From Natronosporangium hydrolyticum (GTDB taxonomy: Bacteria > Actinomycetota > Actinomycetes > Mycobacteriales > Micromonosporaceae), in assembly GCF_016925615.1 (NCBI RefSeq), contig NZ_CP070499.1:2418001-2482000 (forward strand): a stretch of DNA of 64,000 nucleotides, given 5' to 3'. Position numbers and translations under genes: made by a program. How positions within the stretch are numbered: the stretch's first letter is position 1; each line of letters begins with the position of its first letter. Shown piece by piece: positions 55,878 to 64,000 of this stretch. Below the pieces are notes generated by a model. It did no database searches. It was not told where the DNA came from and saw nothing but the letters and a program-made list of their open reading frames with translations.

Positions 55878-58112
55878 TCACCAGATGGTGACATCCACCC
55901 GCTCGTTGATTACTGGACCAGTGGCGTCGGCGATCGCTCGTACCCGCTCGCGCGAGAGCCTGTCTGTCACCTCCCCGAACCGGCTGTACCCGCCGTTGAG
56001 ATGGGGTGCCGCCGCCAGGGTGATGAAGAACTGCGATCCGGCGCTGTTTGGTCCGGTGTTGGCCATTGCAACCAGGTACGGCCGGTCGAAGACCGATGTG
56101 GAGTCGAACTCGTCGGGTATCCGGAACCCGGGACCGCCCTCCCCGGTCTCGCTGCGGTCGCCGCCCTGGATGAGAAAGCCGGGGATTCGGCGGTGGAAGG
56201 TGGTGTGGTCGTAGAACCCACCTACTCCTGTCTGTCGGGTGATGGGATCCTGCCAAGCCAGGGTGCCGCGGGCGAGCCCAACGAAGGCGTCGACGGTGTG
56301 GGGTGCCGACGTAGGCCACAGCTCGATCGTGATCGGGCCGACTGTGGTGTAGAGCACCGCGACCCCGCGGCAGCCCTGCCCGCCGTGCAGCGGCGGTGGT
56401 GGCCGGCGCCGGCTGACCCCACGCCAGGGTTGTGGCGCGTTGGGCTCGTCGCCCACCTCGGCGCTGTATACCTCCGGTGCCAACGCACTGCCACACCCTA
56501 GGCTGCCGATCGATGAGGACACCGGTGCGGCGCTCGACCGCGCGAGGATCGGCGTTGGGCTGTCCACCAAAGCTTCGGCTTCGGCCCAAAGCCACTGCGG
56601 GTCGTACCCGGCGCGGTGCCGGGCGCGGTGCCGGTGCCACAGTCGGCGAACCTCCACGGATGCCCGGGCGGTCAACGCGAGAAGATCGCCGGCCGCCTGG
56701 GCATCGAGCAATTCGCGGAGACCTTCAGTGGCGAAGTACTTGTCGAACAGCGAGCCGTTGTTGTGCTCCAGCGAGAAGCATTGGTCAACGAAGATAGCTG
56801 GGGGTATCTCAAGCTCGAGGTAGCGGCGCAGCGTTGCGGCGACGGGCCCCCACGCCTCCCCGCCATATTCCAACCCCGGTCCGTTGAAGGTCTCGGCGGC
56901 GAGGGTCAGCGCCCGCAACTGTCCCAGCTCCCGCCGGGTGCGCCACCAGGCCACTCGGCTGTCGCCAGCGGTGACCCGCTCGATGAACGACCCGACCGGC
57001 TCGGGTAGTCGATGCCGGCGGGCCCGCTCGAAGTGGCCGAGTTCGCCACCGATAGTTAGATCGATCTGGCGGGCGAAATAGTCGGCCAGGCCAGGCACCC
57101 ACTGGGCGAAACGCCGCTGAGCCTCGTCGCAGCCGGCTGCGCTCAGCCACTCCAGCACGTAGAAATCGGCAGCGAGCGAGGTGGCATCGACATCCTCCAC
57201 GTACCAGCGCGGATGCCGCCCGCCTAGCTCGTTCGCGAGGTCCGTGAGGCACTCTTCCCGGGCGACCAGGCCCGCGAGGTAACGTCCCCAGTGCCGATCA
57301 ATGACTGCGGCGAGTCTGGGGTAGCGCCAGATCGCCCCGAGCACGTCAACGCATGGGCGGTGGTCCGGTTCGACGCTCCGGATCAGATGCGCCGATAGTT
57401 TCTCGATCATGATCTTGGTAACGACGGCGCGCAATCGCCGATGATGGCGGCCTTGTCCGGGCATCCGCTGGCCCAACTCGGCCAACAGGTTGTCCTTCCC
57501 TGGAGATTCCTTGAGGAGCGTCCAGCAGAAAAGGGCCAGAACTGCGTCCGCCAGGGTGGCCCCGGTAAACCGGCGGCAGTCGGCATAGCACGCGGCGATC
57601 CGACCTTCCACAGTGAGGAAACCTACTCCCGGGAAGTGCGGAGCCAGCGGCACCAGGAACAGCTGCATGGTCAGGGGACCGGTTGCCAGACCGAGCGCGG
57701 CCCGGAGCGGTTCGCCGAACCGATCCAGCGGCAGCAGCCGTCGCAAGTCAGCCTCGCCGGTCGTCCGGACGCCGTCGAGACCAGCGAGAACGGGCTCCAG
57801 CGAAGGAGCCGCCGCTACCATCGCCGCAGCGATCCGGTCGCTGCCGGATCGTAGCTCGGTAAGACCGACCGCATCCACCAGGGCGGCGGGGCTGGTTGCG
57901 TGAGTAATCCCCATCGGTAGATCGGTCAGTCCGGCGCGTCCCCAGTCGCGGAGGCCGTCCACGAACTGCGCCACCTCGGGCACCACCGGACACGGTAGGA
58001 AGACCGACTCATGCGCGAACCGGCCCATCAGCTCCCGTTGTACCGCTAGGAAGAGGTCCAGCACGCTGCTGCGGTGGTAGCTAACCGCCAACGTGGTTTT
58101 GCTTGTCTCCAT
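55878..58112 (-). CDS. Unknown large domain fused to a cyclophilin (peptidyl-prolyl isomerase)
   Basis: A 744-residue protein. Residues 1 to about 530 form an all-helical, unrecognised domain that is rich in Arg/Trp and contains a conserved-looking FSLEHNNGSLFDK. Residues about 586-744 are a complete cyclophilin-type isomerase: FHRRIPGFLIQGGD and SAGSQFFITL. The link (about 530-585) is Pro/Arg-rich and low in structure. It may be a true fusion or a relic joining of two genes; the continuous frame favours expression. One base separates it from the radical SAM remnant upstream. In a RiPP context a proline isomerase could help fold the peptide; this is inference. Confidence 0.72.
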   Translation of the reverse strand: METSKTTLAVSYHRSSVLDLFLAVQRELMGRFAHESVFLPCPVVPEVAQFVDGLRDWGRAGLTDLPMGITHATSPAALVDAVGLTELRSGSDRIAAAMVAAAPSLEPVLAGLDGVRTTGEADLRRLLPLDRFGEPLRAALGLATGPLTMQLFLVPLAPHFPGVGFLTVEGRIAACYADCRRFTGATLADAVLALFCWTLLKESPGKDNLLAELGQRMPGQGRHHRRLRAVVTKIMIEKLSAHLIRSVEPDHRPCVDVLGAIWRYPRLAAVIDRHWGRYLAGLVAREECLTDLANELGGRHPRWYVEDVDATSLAADFYVLEWLSAAGCDEAQRRFAQWVPGLADYFARQIDLTIGGELGHFERARRHRLPEPVGSFIERVTAGDSRVAWWRTRRELGQLRALTLAAETFNGPGLEYGGEAWGPVAATLRRYLELEIPPAIFVDQCFSLEHNNGSLFDKYFATEGLRELLDAQAAGDLLALTARASVEVRRLWHRHRARHRAGYDPQWLWAEAEALVDSPTPILARSSAAPVSSSIGSLGCGSALAPEVYSAEVGDEPNAPQPWRGVSRRRPPPPLHGGQGCRGVAVLYTTVGPITIELWPTSAPHTVDAFVGLARGTLAWQDPITRQTGVGGFYDHTTFHRRIPGFLIQGGDRSETGEGGPGFRIPDEFDSTSVFDRPYLVAMANTGPNSAGSQFFITLAAAPHLNGGYSRFGEVTDRLSRERVRAIADATGPVINERVDVTIW

Positions 58113-58113
58113 G

Positions 58114-58905
58114 TCACCAACCCGGGTTCTCCGGCAGCGCGAGTCCTAGATATTGCTCATCTTCGGAGGCCATCACGCCCGCGCGGCAGCATGCCTCGAG
58201 CAGCCCTCGTACCTGTTTGGCCGTGACTTGGTACCCGAGTGACGCGAGCTCTTCACGGATGCGTTCAGGCGAACGCGAGGTGTAGTCACAAGCCTGATAG
58301 GCCTCCGCGCGCCATCCCGTCAACATGGTTTGCTGCGGCAGCTCGCTGCGCCGATCGATGATGCGTAGGGTCTCTGGCAGCCGTTGATAGGTCAAGCTCG
58401 GACGCCGTTCGCCTGCCCAGCACCGGCGCCATTGCTCGATCGCCACGTCCAGAGCCATTCTGGCTCCGGCGGTGGCGATGTGGTCGGCCTCGTACTCAAA
58501 CGAGTAGGCGATCTTGTCGTGTTGGAGGCTGTGCGGGTAGATGTGCCGGTAGCTGCTCTGAGGCCGGACCCCATGGATCGGGAAGGTGTTGTCGGTAAAG
58601 TATGGACTGAAGCGCTCGAGCCAGAACCGTTCTCCGCCTGCGGGCGGCTCCAGGTGATGCAGCAGCGGCACCAGCGCTGCCTGCTCGTGGTAATCCGCGT
58701 CGGTCTCACCTGGGAACCCGCTTAGAATGTTCCACTCCACCACGAGGCCAAAGTATCTAGCCCACTTCAACAGCCGTAGGTTGATGAGTTTGGATGACCC
58801 CTTCCGCATAAGCTGCAATACATGGGTGCTCAGGCTCTCGATACCGGGCTGGATCCAATTGATGCCCGCGCGAGCGAGCAGTCGTAGATGCTCAGGTCTG
58901 AGCCC
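58114..58905 (-). pseudogene. RiPP-type radical SAM enzyme, C-terminal remnant
   Basis: About 263 residues match the C-terminal half of the rSAM_ocin_1 type, a B12-binding radical SAM family that modifies ribosomal peptides: a WIQPGIESLST strand, RKGSSKLINLRLLKWARYFG, NILSGFPGE, and RFSPYFTDN. The N-terminal B12 domain and the CxxxCxxC cluster are missing. Its upstream end at 58905 joins directly to a methyltransferase fragment in another frame. Either deletion scar or incompletely sequenced; not functional as drawn. Confidence 0.65.
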
Positions 58906-59153
58906 ACATCTAGGACCCGGCCGTGAGCATGACCCAGCGCCCACCGGACGGGCGCAGAGAACGACTCCGAGCTGCCGAAGTAGCGGATCGCGTCGGTTGC
59001 CGAGATGAAGCCGTCGTCTCGCTCGACGATCTCGTTGGCGATCCCCGGCTTCTCACCACTGCGCAGCACCGCCAGGAGGGCCTCGCCGAACGCGTCGCCG
59101 ACCTTCGGGCCTGACATCCCGTCCACAGTTGGCGAATCGGAAGCGGCAGCCAC
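58906..59153 (-). pseudogene. Methyltransferase N-terminal remnant
   Basis: About 82 residues with the opening of a class I SAM methyltransferase: DAIRYFGSSESFSAPVRWAL and the glycine-rich SAM strand GRVLDVG, where the match stops. The rest of the enzyme is missing and the radical SAM remnant begins. GTG 59153 or ATG 59117 could start it. It follows the small peptide gene by 9 bases, as in a RiPP operon. Confidence 0.55.
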
Positions 59154-59162
59154 GGCGGGGCC

Positions 59163-59375
59163 TCAGAGCCCGGCTGCGCTCGCTGGTGGGTCTGCCCGGT
59201 GGGCGAGTTGGTGCTCGATGTTTCGGTGTCTGTCAGCATGAACGCCGAGCAGATAGATCCGGTCGTCCAATCCGGCGACTTCGTCCGGGGTCAGCGGCGA
59301 GAACTCCAGCTCTTCTAGATCGTCCGCGACATCTTCGGCTACGCCGGCGCGGTCAGCGGTGTGCTCGTTGATCAT
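59163..59375 (-). CDS. Candidate RiPP precursor peptide
   Basis: A 70-residue peptide, ATG 59375 with GGGGAG 5 bases upstream. The first 40 residues are strongly acidic with a predicted amphipathic helix (EDVADDLEELEF), leader-like; the end is His/Arg-rich then Ala/Pro-rich (IEHQLAHRADPP). It has no Cys. It is directly upstream of the methyltransferase/radical SAM remnants and divergent from an exporter and protease. This layout suggests a precursor, but the family is not recognised. Confidence 0.45.
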   Translation of the reverse strand: MINEHTADRAGVAEDVADDLEELEFSPLTPDEVAGLDDRIYLLGVHADRHRNIEHQLAHRADPPASAAGL

Positions 59376-59559
59376 GTCGACTCCCCGTCCCGGCAGTGGT
59401 CTGCTACTTGTTACCCATGGTGCCCAGCCACCTCGTTACTGTCAAGATGTTCGATGTGAGCCAGTTGCGGAGTTAGCGATGGCGATGTAGAAATCAGTGG
59501 TCGGCCGCTAGGCGCCGGGGCCGTTACCGCTTGCTGGAGAGGGGCCTGACAACCGTCCC

Positions 59560-60531
59560 ATGAGTTCCTTCGCGATTGAGACCGTGCAGCTTGACCGGGA
59601 GTACCGCACGAGCACGGGGACGATCCGCCGTCGGCGACTGGTGGTGCCGGCGCTCAGCGGCATCTCGCTGGCAGTCCCGCCACGAGAGATCTTCGGGTTG
59701 GTCGGGCCAAATGGGGCCGGCAAGACCACGCTCATCAAGGTCCTCACGACGCTGCTCCTGCCAACATCGGGCCGCGCTTCGGTGCTAGGCCATGATGTGG
59801 CGAGCGAGGCTCGAAGCATTCGACGGAAGGTCAACTTTGTCTTCGGGGGCGAACGCGGACTGTACTGGCGGCTCTCGGCCGAGGACAACCTGCGCTACTT
59901 CGCCGACCTCTACCGGGTGCCGGCGCGCGAGGGCCGCCCACGTGCACAGGAGCTCCTGGAGCTGGTCGGCCTCTCCGATCGGCGCCACGAGCGGGTGGAG
60001 GGCTTTTCGAAGGGGATGAAACAGCGGCTCCATCTGGCGAAGTCGCTGATCAACAGGCCGCAAGTGCTCTTTCTGGACGAGCCGAGCATAGGCCTGGATC
60101 CGGTGGCTGCTCGCCAACTCCGAAGCCTGATCGAACGGGTCCGTCGGGAACACGGGACGACAATCCTGCTGACCTCGCACTACATGTGGGAGATGGAGAC
60201 GCTCTCTGATCGGATCGCGGTGATCATCGATGGTACGATCCGCCACCTCGACTCGCCCCAGGCCCTCCGGACCGCGGCGGTCGGCAGCCACGTCGTCGAG
60301 CTGGTCCTCGCCGATGCCGCCGACGAGGGCGTCGTAAGTGGGGCTGCTCGGGAGTTCGGCCTGGCAGTGGCGGCCAGCGCTGACGGCCGGCGAGTCATCC
60401 GGGTCCACACCTCCCGGCCAGCGCATCTGGTGGCCGCCGTGGTTAGCCAGTGCGACCTGGGGATAGCTGGTCACAGCATTCGCGACTCGCAGTTGGAGGA
60501 TGCCTACGTCCTTATGGTCGAGGGGAAGTAA
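59560..60531 (+). CDS. ABC-2 exporter ATPase
   Basis: A 323-residue ATPase with Walker A GPNGAGKTT, signature FSKGMKQRL (SKG variant), and Walker B VLFLDEPSIGLDP. ATG 59560. The C-terminal domain resembles natural-product exporters. Heads an ATPase-permease-permease operon divergent from the peptide gene. Confidence 0.9.
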   Translation: MSSFAIETVQLDREYRTSTGTIRRRRLVVPALSGISLAVPPREIFGLVGPNGAGKTTLIKVLTTLLLPTSGRASVLGHDVASEARSIRRKVNFVFGGERGLYWRLSAEDNLRYFADLYRVPAREGRPRAQELLELVGLSDRRHERVEGFSKGMKQRLHLAKSLINRPQVLFLDEPSIGLDPVAARQLRSLIERVRREHGTTILLTSHYMWEMETLSDRIAVIIDGTIRHLDSPQALRTAAVGSHVVELVLADAADEGVVSGAAREFGLAVAASADGRRVIRVHTSRPAHLVAAVVSQCDLGIAGHSIRDSQLEDAYVLMVEGK

Positions 60532-60532
60532 C

Positions 60533-61303
60533 GTGCCCCACCAGGCCGTGGTCGCTTCGATGCGAGTCCACCTGGTCAACACGCTAGCTCGGCCGATCTT
60601 CCAGGTCATGCTCCTGATCCAGCCGATTACGATGGTACTGCTGACTTACTACGTCTACGGCCGGGTCGACGGAGCCGGGGCGTTCTATGTCGTTCTGGGC
60701 AGCGGCATGGCGGGCATGTGGGTGGCGACCGCGTTCTCCTCGGCCGGCGATCTTGGACGCGAACGCAGGTACGGCACCATTCTGCCGGTCCTACTCGCTG
60801 ACGCTTCGCTCTGGCTGGTCTCTGCTGGCCGCGCGATGGGTGCGTTAGTGCTGTCGTTGATCCCCATCGTGATCTCCAGCGTCGCCGCGGTGCTGCTGTT
60901 TGGTGTCCCGCTGCCCGGTGACCTGTCAGTACCCTGGGTCCTGGTCGGCATCGCCGTTTATGGGCTCGCCTGCCACTCATTCGGCCTCCTGCTGGGTACG
61001 CTGTTCTTGCTGTCGCGACGCACGACGGTGCTACAGAACTTCCTCGAGTGGCCGTTGTTGGTCGCCTCCGGCGTGTTGTTTCCGGTCACCGCCCTGCCGG
61101 CCGGAGCCCAAGGGGCCACCGCAGTGGTCCCGATGCGGTGGGCCGCGCAGGCCACCGAGCAGGCGTTCACCACCGGGACGCTCGACCTTCGGGCGCTTGG
61201 CCTGGCATTGTCGTCGGCGGGGATCGCCCTGGCCGCAGCGGTAGTGCTGTTCCGAGTGATCGAACGCAGGGTACGGGTCACCGCGAGCTTGGAGCTGGCC
61301 TAG
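60533..61303 (+). CDS. ABC-2 exporter permease (first)
   Basis: A 256-residue permease with six membrane helices. GTG 60533 follows GAGGGGA by 7 bases and lies one base after the ATPase stop; ATG 60560 is a less likely start. Its FLEWPLLVASGVLFPVTALP loop fits ABC-2 transporters. Confidence 0.87.
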   Translation: MPHQAVVASMRVHLVNTLARPIFQVMLLIQPITMVLLTYYVYGRVDGAGAFYVVLGSGMAGMWVATAFSSAGDLGRERRYGTILPVLLADASLWLVSAGRAMGALVLSLIPIVISSVAAVLLFGVPLPGDLSVPWVLVGIAVYGLACHSFGLLLGTLFLLSRRTTVLQNFLEWPLLVASGVLFPVTALPAGAQGATAVVPMRWAAQATEQAFTTGTLDLRALGLALSSAGIALAAAVVLFRVIERRVRVTASLELA

Positions 61304-62080
61304 ATGTTCGCCGTCCGGTTGCTCCGTCAGGTCAGCTACTCCTACCGCGGACTCTTCGGATGGCTCCGGCCGCTGGACTACGCAATCATGATGTTCATCG
61401 AGCCGGCGGTCCAGATCATCTTTTTTGGACTGTTGGGCCAGTTCGGGCCAGAGGGCACCGAGTACTACATCATCGGCAACGCGGTACGACTGATGGCCAC
61501 GAGCGCTCTATTCGGTGCGACGTCCGTCATCATCAATGAGCGCGGTCAGGGAACTCTCACCGCGCTGATCGCCGCGCCGACGCCGGTGGCGGAGACCTTC
61601 TATGCCCGTGCTCTGTTGCAAGGGATCTCAGGGGTCCTGACCGGGGTCTTCTGTATCAGCCTCGGGGTGGTGTTGTTCGGCCTCGACATTAGCAGCACCT
61701 CGATCGTGTGGTTACTGATCGGGCTGCTGGTGACCGCGATCTCCCTGTCCGGCCTTGGCTTGCTACTGGCGAACCTCAGTCTGCTCGGCACCGACGCCAA
61801 CCTGCTGCTCAACGTCGTGTTCTATGGCTTGATCGTTTTCAGCGGCGCGAACATTCCCCTCGCGGAGCTGCCCGGTCCGGTGGCTACAGCGGCGCAGGCA
61901 CTGCCCATGACCCACGGCTTGCTCGCGGTCCGGCAGGTGATCGACGGTGACCTCAGCGGTGTGCCGTATCTGCTCACGATGGAGTTGCTCATCGGGCTGG
62001 CATATGCGGCTGCCGCAATCGTGCTCCTGCGGTACGCCGAGCGGCGAGCTCGCCGTACCGGCAAACTGGAGTTGGTGTGA
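61304..62080 (+). CDS. ABC-2 exporter permease (second)
   Basis: A 258-residue permease starting right after the first (TAG then ATG). Similar to its partner, with the region FYGLIVFSGANIPLAELPGP before the last helices. The two probably form a heterodimeric channel for a peptide or small product. Confidence 0.87.
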   Translation: MFAVRLLRQVSYSYRGLFGWLRPLDYAIMMFIEPAVQIIFFGLLGQFGPEGTEYYIIGNAVRLMATSALFGATSVIINERGQGTLTALIAAPTPVAETFYARALLQGISGVLTGVFCISLGVVLFGLDISSTSIVWLLIGLLVTAISLSGLGLLLANLSLLGTDANLLLNVVFYGLIVFSGANIPLAELPGPVATAAQALPMTHGLLAVRQVIDGDLSGVPYLLTMELLIGLAYAAAAIVLLRYAERRARRTGKLELV

Positions 62081-62168
62081 GGCCTGGAACCGGCCCGCGG
62101 GCCCGCCACGGCGGGGCAACACATCGACTGGTATTGCGATCCGAGAGCGGTTCAGGCAGCATGACCTT

Positions 62169-64000
62169 GTGTCTGGTGACGTACTTTCGCACCCTGAGGG
62201 ACCCCCCGTGTCCCGCTGGGAGAGGCGCTTTCGGGCACCCCGGATAGGCATGCCGGTCAGCGCTCTTGACGCCCCTGACCGACACGTGTGCATCGCTACG
62301 GCGCACGGCACCATCGAAGTGCACAGTTGGGACAGCAGTTCAAGGGTCCTGACCCAAGCTACCTCCCGACAGGAAGGCACCCACCGCGCCGCGATTGAGC
62401 CGGCCGGTGAGTGGATTTGGTGGTTCGACGACCGCGACGGCGACGAATGCGGAGTCTGGCGCCGGCAGCGGTTCGGAGCTGGTCCGGGTGAACAGACCGT
62501 GGACGCGACCGGGTTGGCGCCGTCCCAGCCGGCCGGTCTTGCGCTTGGCCGACGCAACGTGGCGGTCGTGGGCGTCGTCGACCGGCGGGACGAGTACCGG
62601 GTTCTCCGGCTCGGCCTCGACGGCAGCGCCGACCCGCTGCTGCTCTATCAGCACCGGCAGGCGGTGTCAGTTGGTCCACTCAACGCCGACAGCACGCAGC
62701 TGTCCTTAATCCATAGCGAACACGGCGACTCCCGGCATCCGGCAGTGCGCGTTTTGGACACGTCCGGCAACGCCGTCGTCGGCGACCTTTGGGATGGACC
62801 CGGTCTCGGGGTACGTCCGATCGGTTTCGCGCCGGCGTTCGGCGACGACCGGCTGCTCGTGCGGCACGACCGGCACGGACGACCCGGCCTCCTGCTCTGG
62901 CGGGTCGGCACTGGTGAGCAGTCCGAGCTCGATCTCGCGGTGCCGGGAGAGGTGGCTGCGGCATCCTGGTACCAGGATGGTTGCGCAGTGCTGGTGGCAG
63001 TTTCCCACCACGGCCGCACCCGCCTGCACCGGGTTGACTTGGCCGTCGGCGGCATGGCAGTCAGCGCCGTCCAACCGGTCGGGCCCACCACCGGCACCGT
63101 CTCGGCCCTCACCACCACTCCTGGCGGGGACGCATGGTTTCTGTGGTCATCCGCCGCCGACCCGCCGACCATCCGCAACCTTGTTGGCGAACCGGTGGTG
63201 GCGCCGCCTGGGCCCGCTGCACCACCCAGCGTCCCGGTGACGGATCTATGGGTGGACGGTCCGGGCGGGCCCGTCCACGCGTTGTTGCGCCTGCCGCCGA
63301 GCCTCGGCAGGCAGCGAACCGACCGTTACTTGCCGCTCGTCATCGACTGTCACGGCGGCCCCGCCGCCCACGACAGTGACCTCTTTCGTGCCGGACCGGC
63401 GGCGTGGGTAGATCACGGCTTCGCCGTCGTCCAGATCAACTATCGCGGTTCCACCGGGTACGGGACTGGGTGGCGCGACGCCATCGCCGAGCGGGTCGGC
63501 CACACCGAACTGGCGGACGTCGTAGCCGTTCGCGATCACCTGGTGAGGGTGGGCATCGCTGATCCGCGACGAGTCGTATTGTCCGGGCACTCGTGGGGCG
63601 GCTACCTCACCTTACTCGGGCTCGGGCGCTATCCCGATCGATGGTCGGTGGGGCTGGCCACCTCGCCGATCGCCGACTACCTGGTCGCCTACGCCGACGA
63701 GAGCGAAGACTTGAAGGCATTCGACCGCTCGCTCTTCGGTGGCTCCCCGGAGCAGGTCGGGGAGAAGTATCGCGACGCCAGCCCGCTGACGTATGTTCCT
63801 GAGATCCAGGTGCCGCTGTGGATAGCTGCGGGTCGGGCTGATCCACGTTGTCCATGGCGACAAATACTAAGCTATGTCGACGCTCTGAAGCGATATCGGA
63901 TCACTCATGAGCTGTACCACTACGATGCCGGACATGGATCGCTGGCGGACGCGGAACGGATTCGGCAAATGGGCATGAAGCTCGACTTCGTCGCGCGCTA
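62169..64000 (+). CDS. Prolyl-oligopeptidase-family (S9) serine protease, 3' end cut
   Basis: At least 610 residues and still open at the window edge. An N-terminal beta-propeller (residues to about 350) precedes an alpha/beta-hydrolase with Ser475 in GHSWGG, Asp in AAGRADPR and His in DAGHGS, so the catalytic triad is complete. GTG 62169 or GTG 62208 is the start. No signal peptide. Follows the exporter by 89 bases. S9 proteases cut short peptides after Pro or Ala and some process RiPP precursors. Confidence 0.88.
   Translation, partial: MSGDVLSHPEGPPVSRWERRFRAPRIGMPVSALDAPDRHVCIATAHGTIEVHSWDSSSRVLTQATSRQEGTHRAAIEPAGEWIWWFDDRDGDECGVWRRQRFGAGPGEQTVDATGLAPSQPAGLALGRRNVAVVGVVDRRDEYRVLRLGLDGSADPLLLYQHRQAVSVGPLNADSTQLSLIHSEHGDSRHPAVRVLDTSGNAVVGDLWDGPGLGVRPIGFAPAFGDDRLLVRHDRHGRPGLLLWRVGTGEQSELDLAVPGEVAAASWYQDGCAVLVAVSHHGRTRLHRVDLAVGGMAVSAVQPVGPTTGTVSALTTTPGGDAWFLWSSAADPPTIRNLVGEPVVAPPGPAAPPSVPVTDLWVDGPGGPVHALLRLPPSLGRQRTDRYLPLVIDCHGGPAAHDSDLFRAGPAAWVDHGFAVVQINYRGSTGYGTGWRDAIAERVGHTELADVVAVRDHLVRVGIADPRRVVLSGHSWGGYLTLLGLGRYPDRWSVGLATSPIADYLVAYADESEDLKAFDRSLFGGSPEQVGEKYRDASPLTYVPEIQVPLWIAAGRADPRCPWRQILSYVDALKRYRITHELYHYDAGHGSLADAERIRQMGMKLDFVAR

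Noticed and set aside
55753-56640. Arg-rich minus-strand ORFs and the many plus-strand ORFs opposite real genes
   Set aside because: High GC leaves long chance frames on the other strand; they lack domain motifs, ribosome sites and sensible composition.

Overview
The window is very GC-rich, gene-dense DNA with many GTG/TTG starts and ATGA/GTGA stop-start overlaps. It carries lipoproteins, LacI, IclR and septum-formation-family proteins, and a DUF574-type methyltransferase. This points to a filamentous actinomycete, most likely of the Micromonosporaceae. That is an inference from style and gene families, not from a marker gene. Several exported proteins are unusually acidic, which would fit a salt- or alkali-tolerant soil or sediment organism. 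No rRNA, tRNA, CRISPR array or intact transposase was seen.

Left edge to 7.05 kb is a defence island. It holds the C-terminus of a DrmC-like phospholipase D protein (DISARM), a UvrD-type helicase with a RelE-like N-terminus coupled by ATGA to an AIPR-family protein with a predicted PD-(D/E)XK nuclease N-domain, an XRE/ImmA regulator coupled to a PIN-domain protein, and a deletion-scarred Wadjet (JetABCD) locus. In the Wadjet scar the start of jetA is joined to the end of jetC and followed by a broken jetD.

7.05-22.1 kb is metabolic. It has a D-amino-acid oxidase, a GH39 glycosidase, a four-gene BMP-type nucleoside importer whose ATPase seems to start at CTG, a repeat-rich gap, a sulfotransferase, a btuF-C-C-D-like importer under a cobalamin riboswitch, and a BNR_4 propeller protein. 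22.2-29.0 kb has a lipoprotein, an amidohydrolase, katG, and a secreted GH43-like multidomain protein with a one-base frameshift. 29.0-35.1 kb is a carbohydrate locus: a LacI regulator with three look-alike operators, an FAD oxidoreductase, and a binding protein with two permeases.

35.1-43.9 kb contains a septum-formation lipoprotein, a repeat-bearing gap, a VOC protein, a TetR relic, an M20 peptidase, an RHH-DUF4097-DrrA-DrrB operon with matching palindromes, a GNAT relic, a DUF574 methyltransferase and a second repeat-rich gap. 43.9-49.2 kb carries a vanAB-like demethylase with a 74-residue protein between the two subunits, an IclR regulator, and a two-gene ParA + AlbA/HATPase unit. 49.5-55.9 kb has a class A beta-lactamase, a LacI regulator, a modular GH5 cellulase (CBM2-GH5-X2-CBM46-like) and a type B carboxylesterase.

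55.9-64.0 kb looks like an unusual, partly eroded RiPP (ribosomal peptide) region. A small acidic peptide gene is followed by a methyltransferase start joined to the end of a RiPP-type radical SAM enzyme, then a 744-residue protein ending in a cyclophilin domain. Divergent from these are an ABC-2 exporter (ATPase plus two permeases) and a prolyl-oligopeptidase-family protease cut by the window edge. This region and the helicase/AIPR pair are the best candidates for under-described systems.
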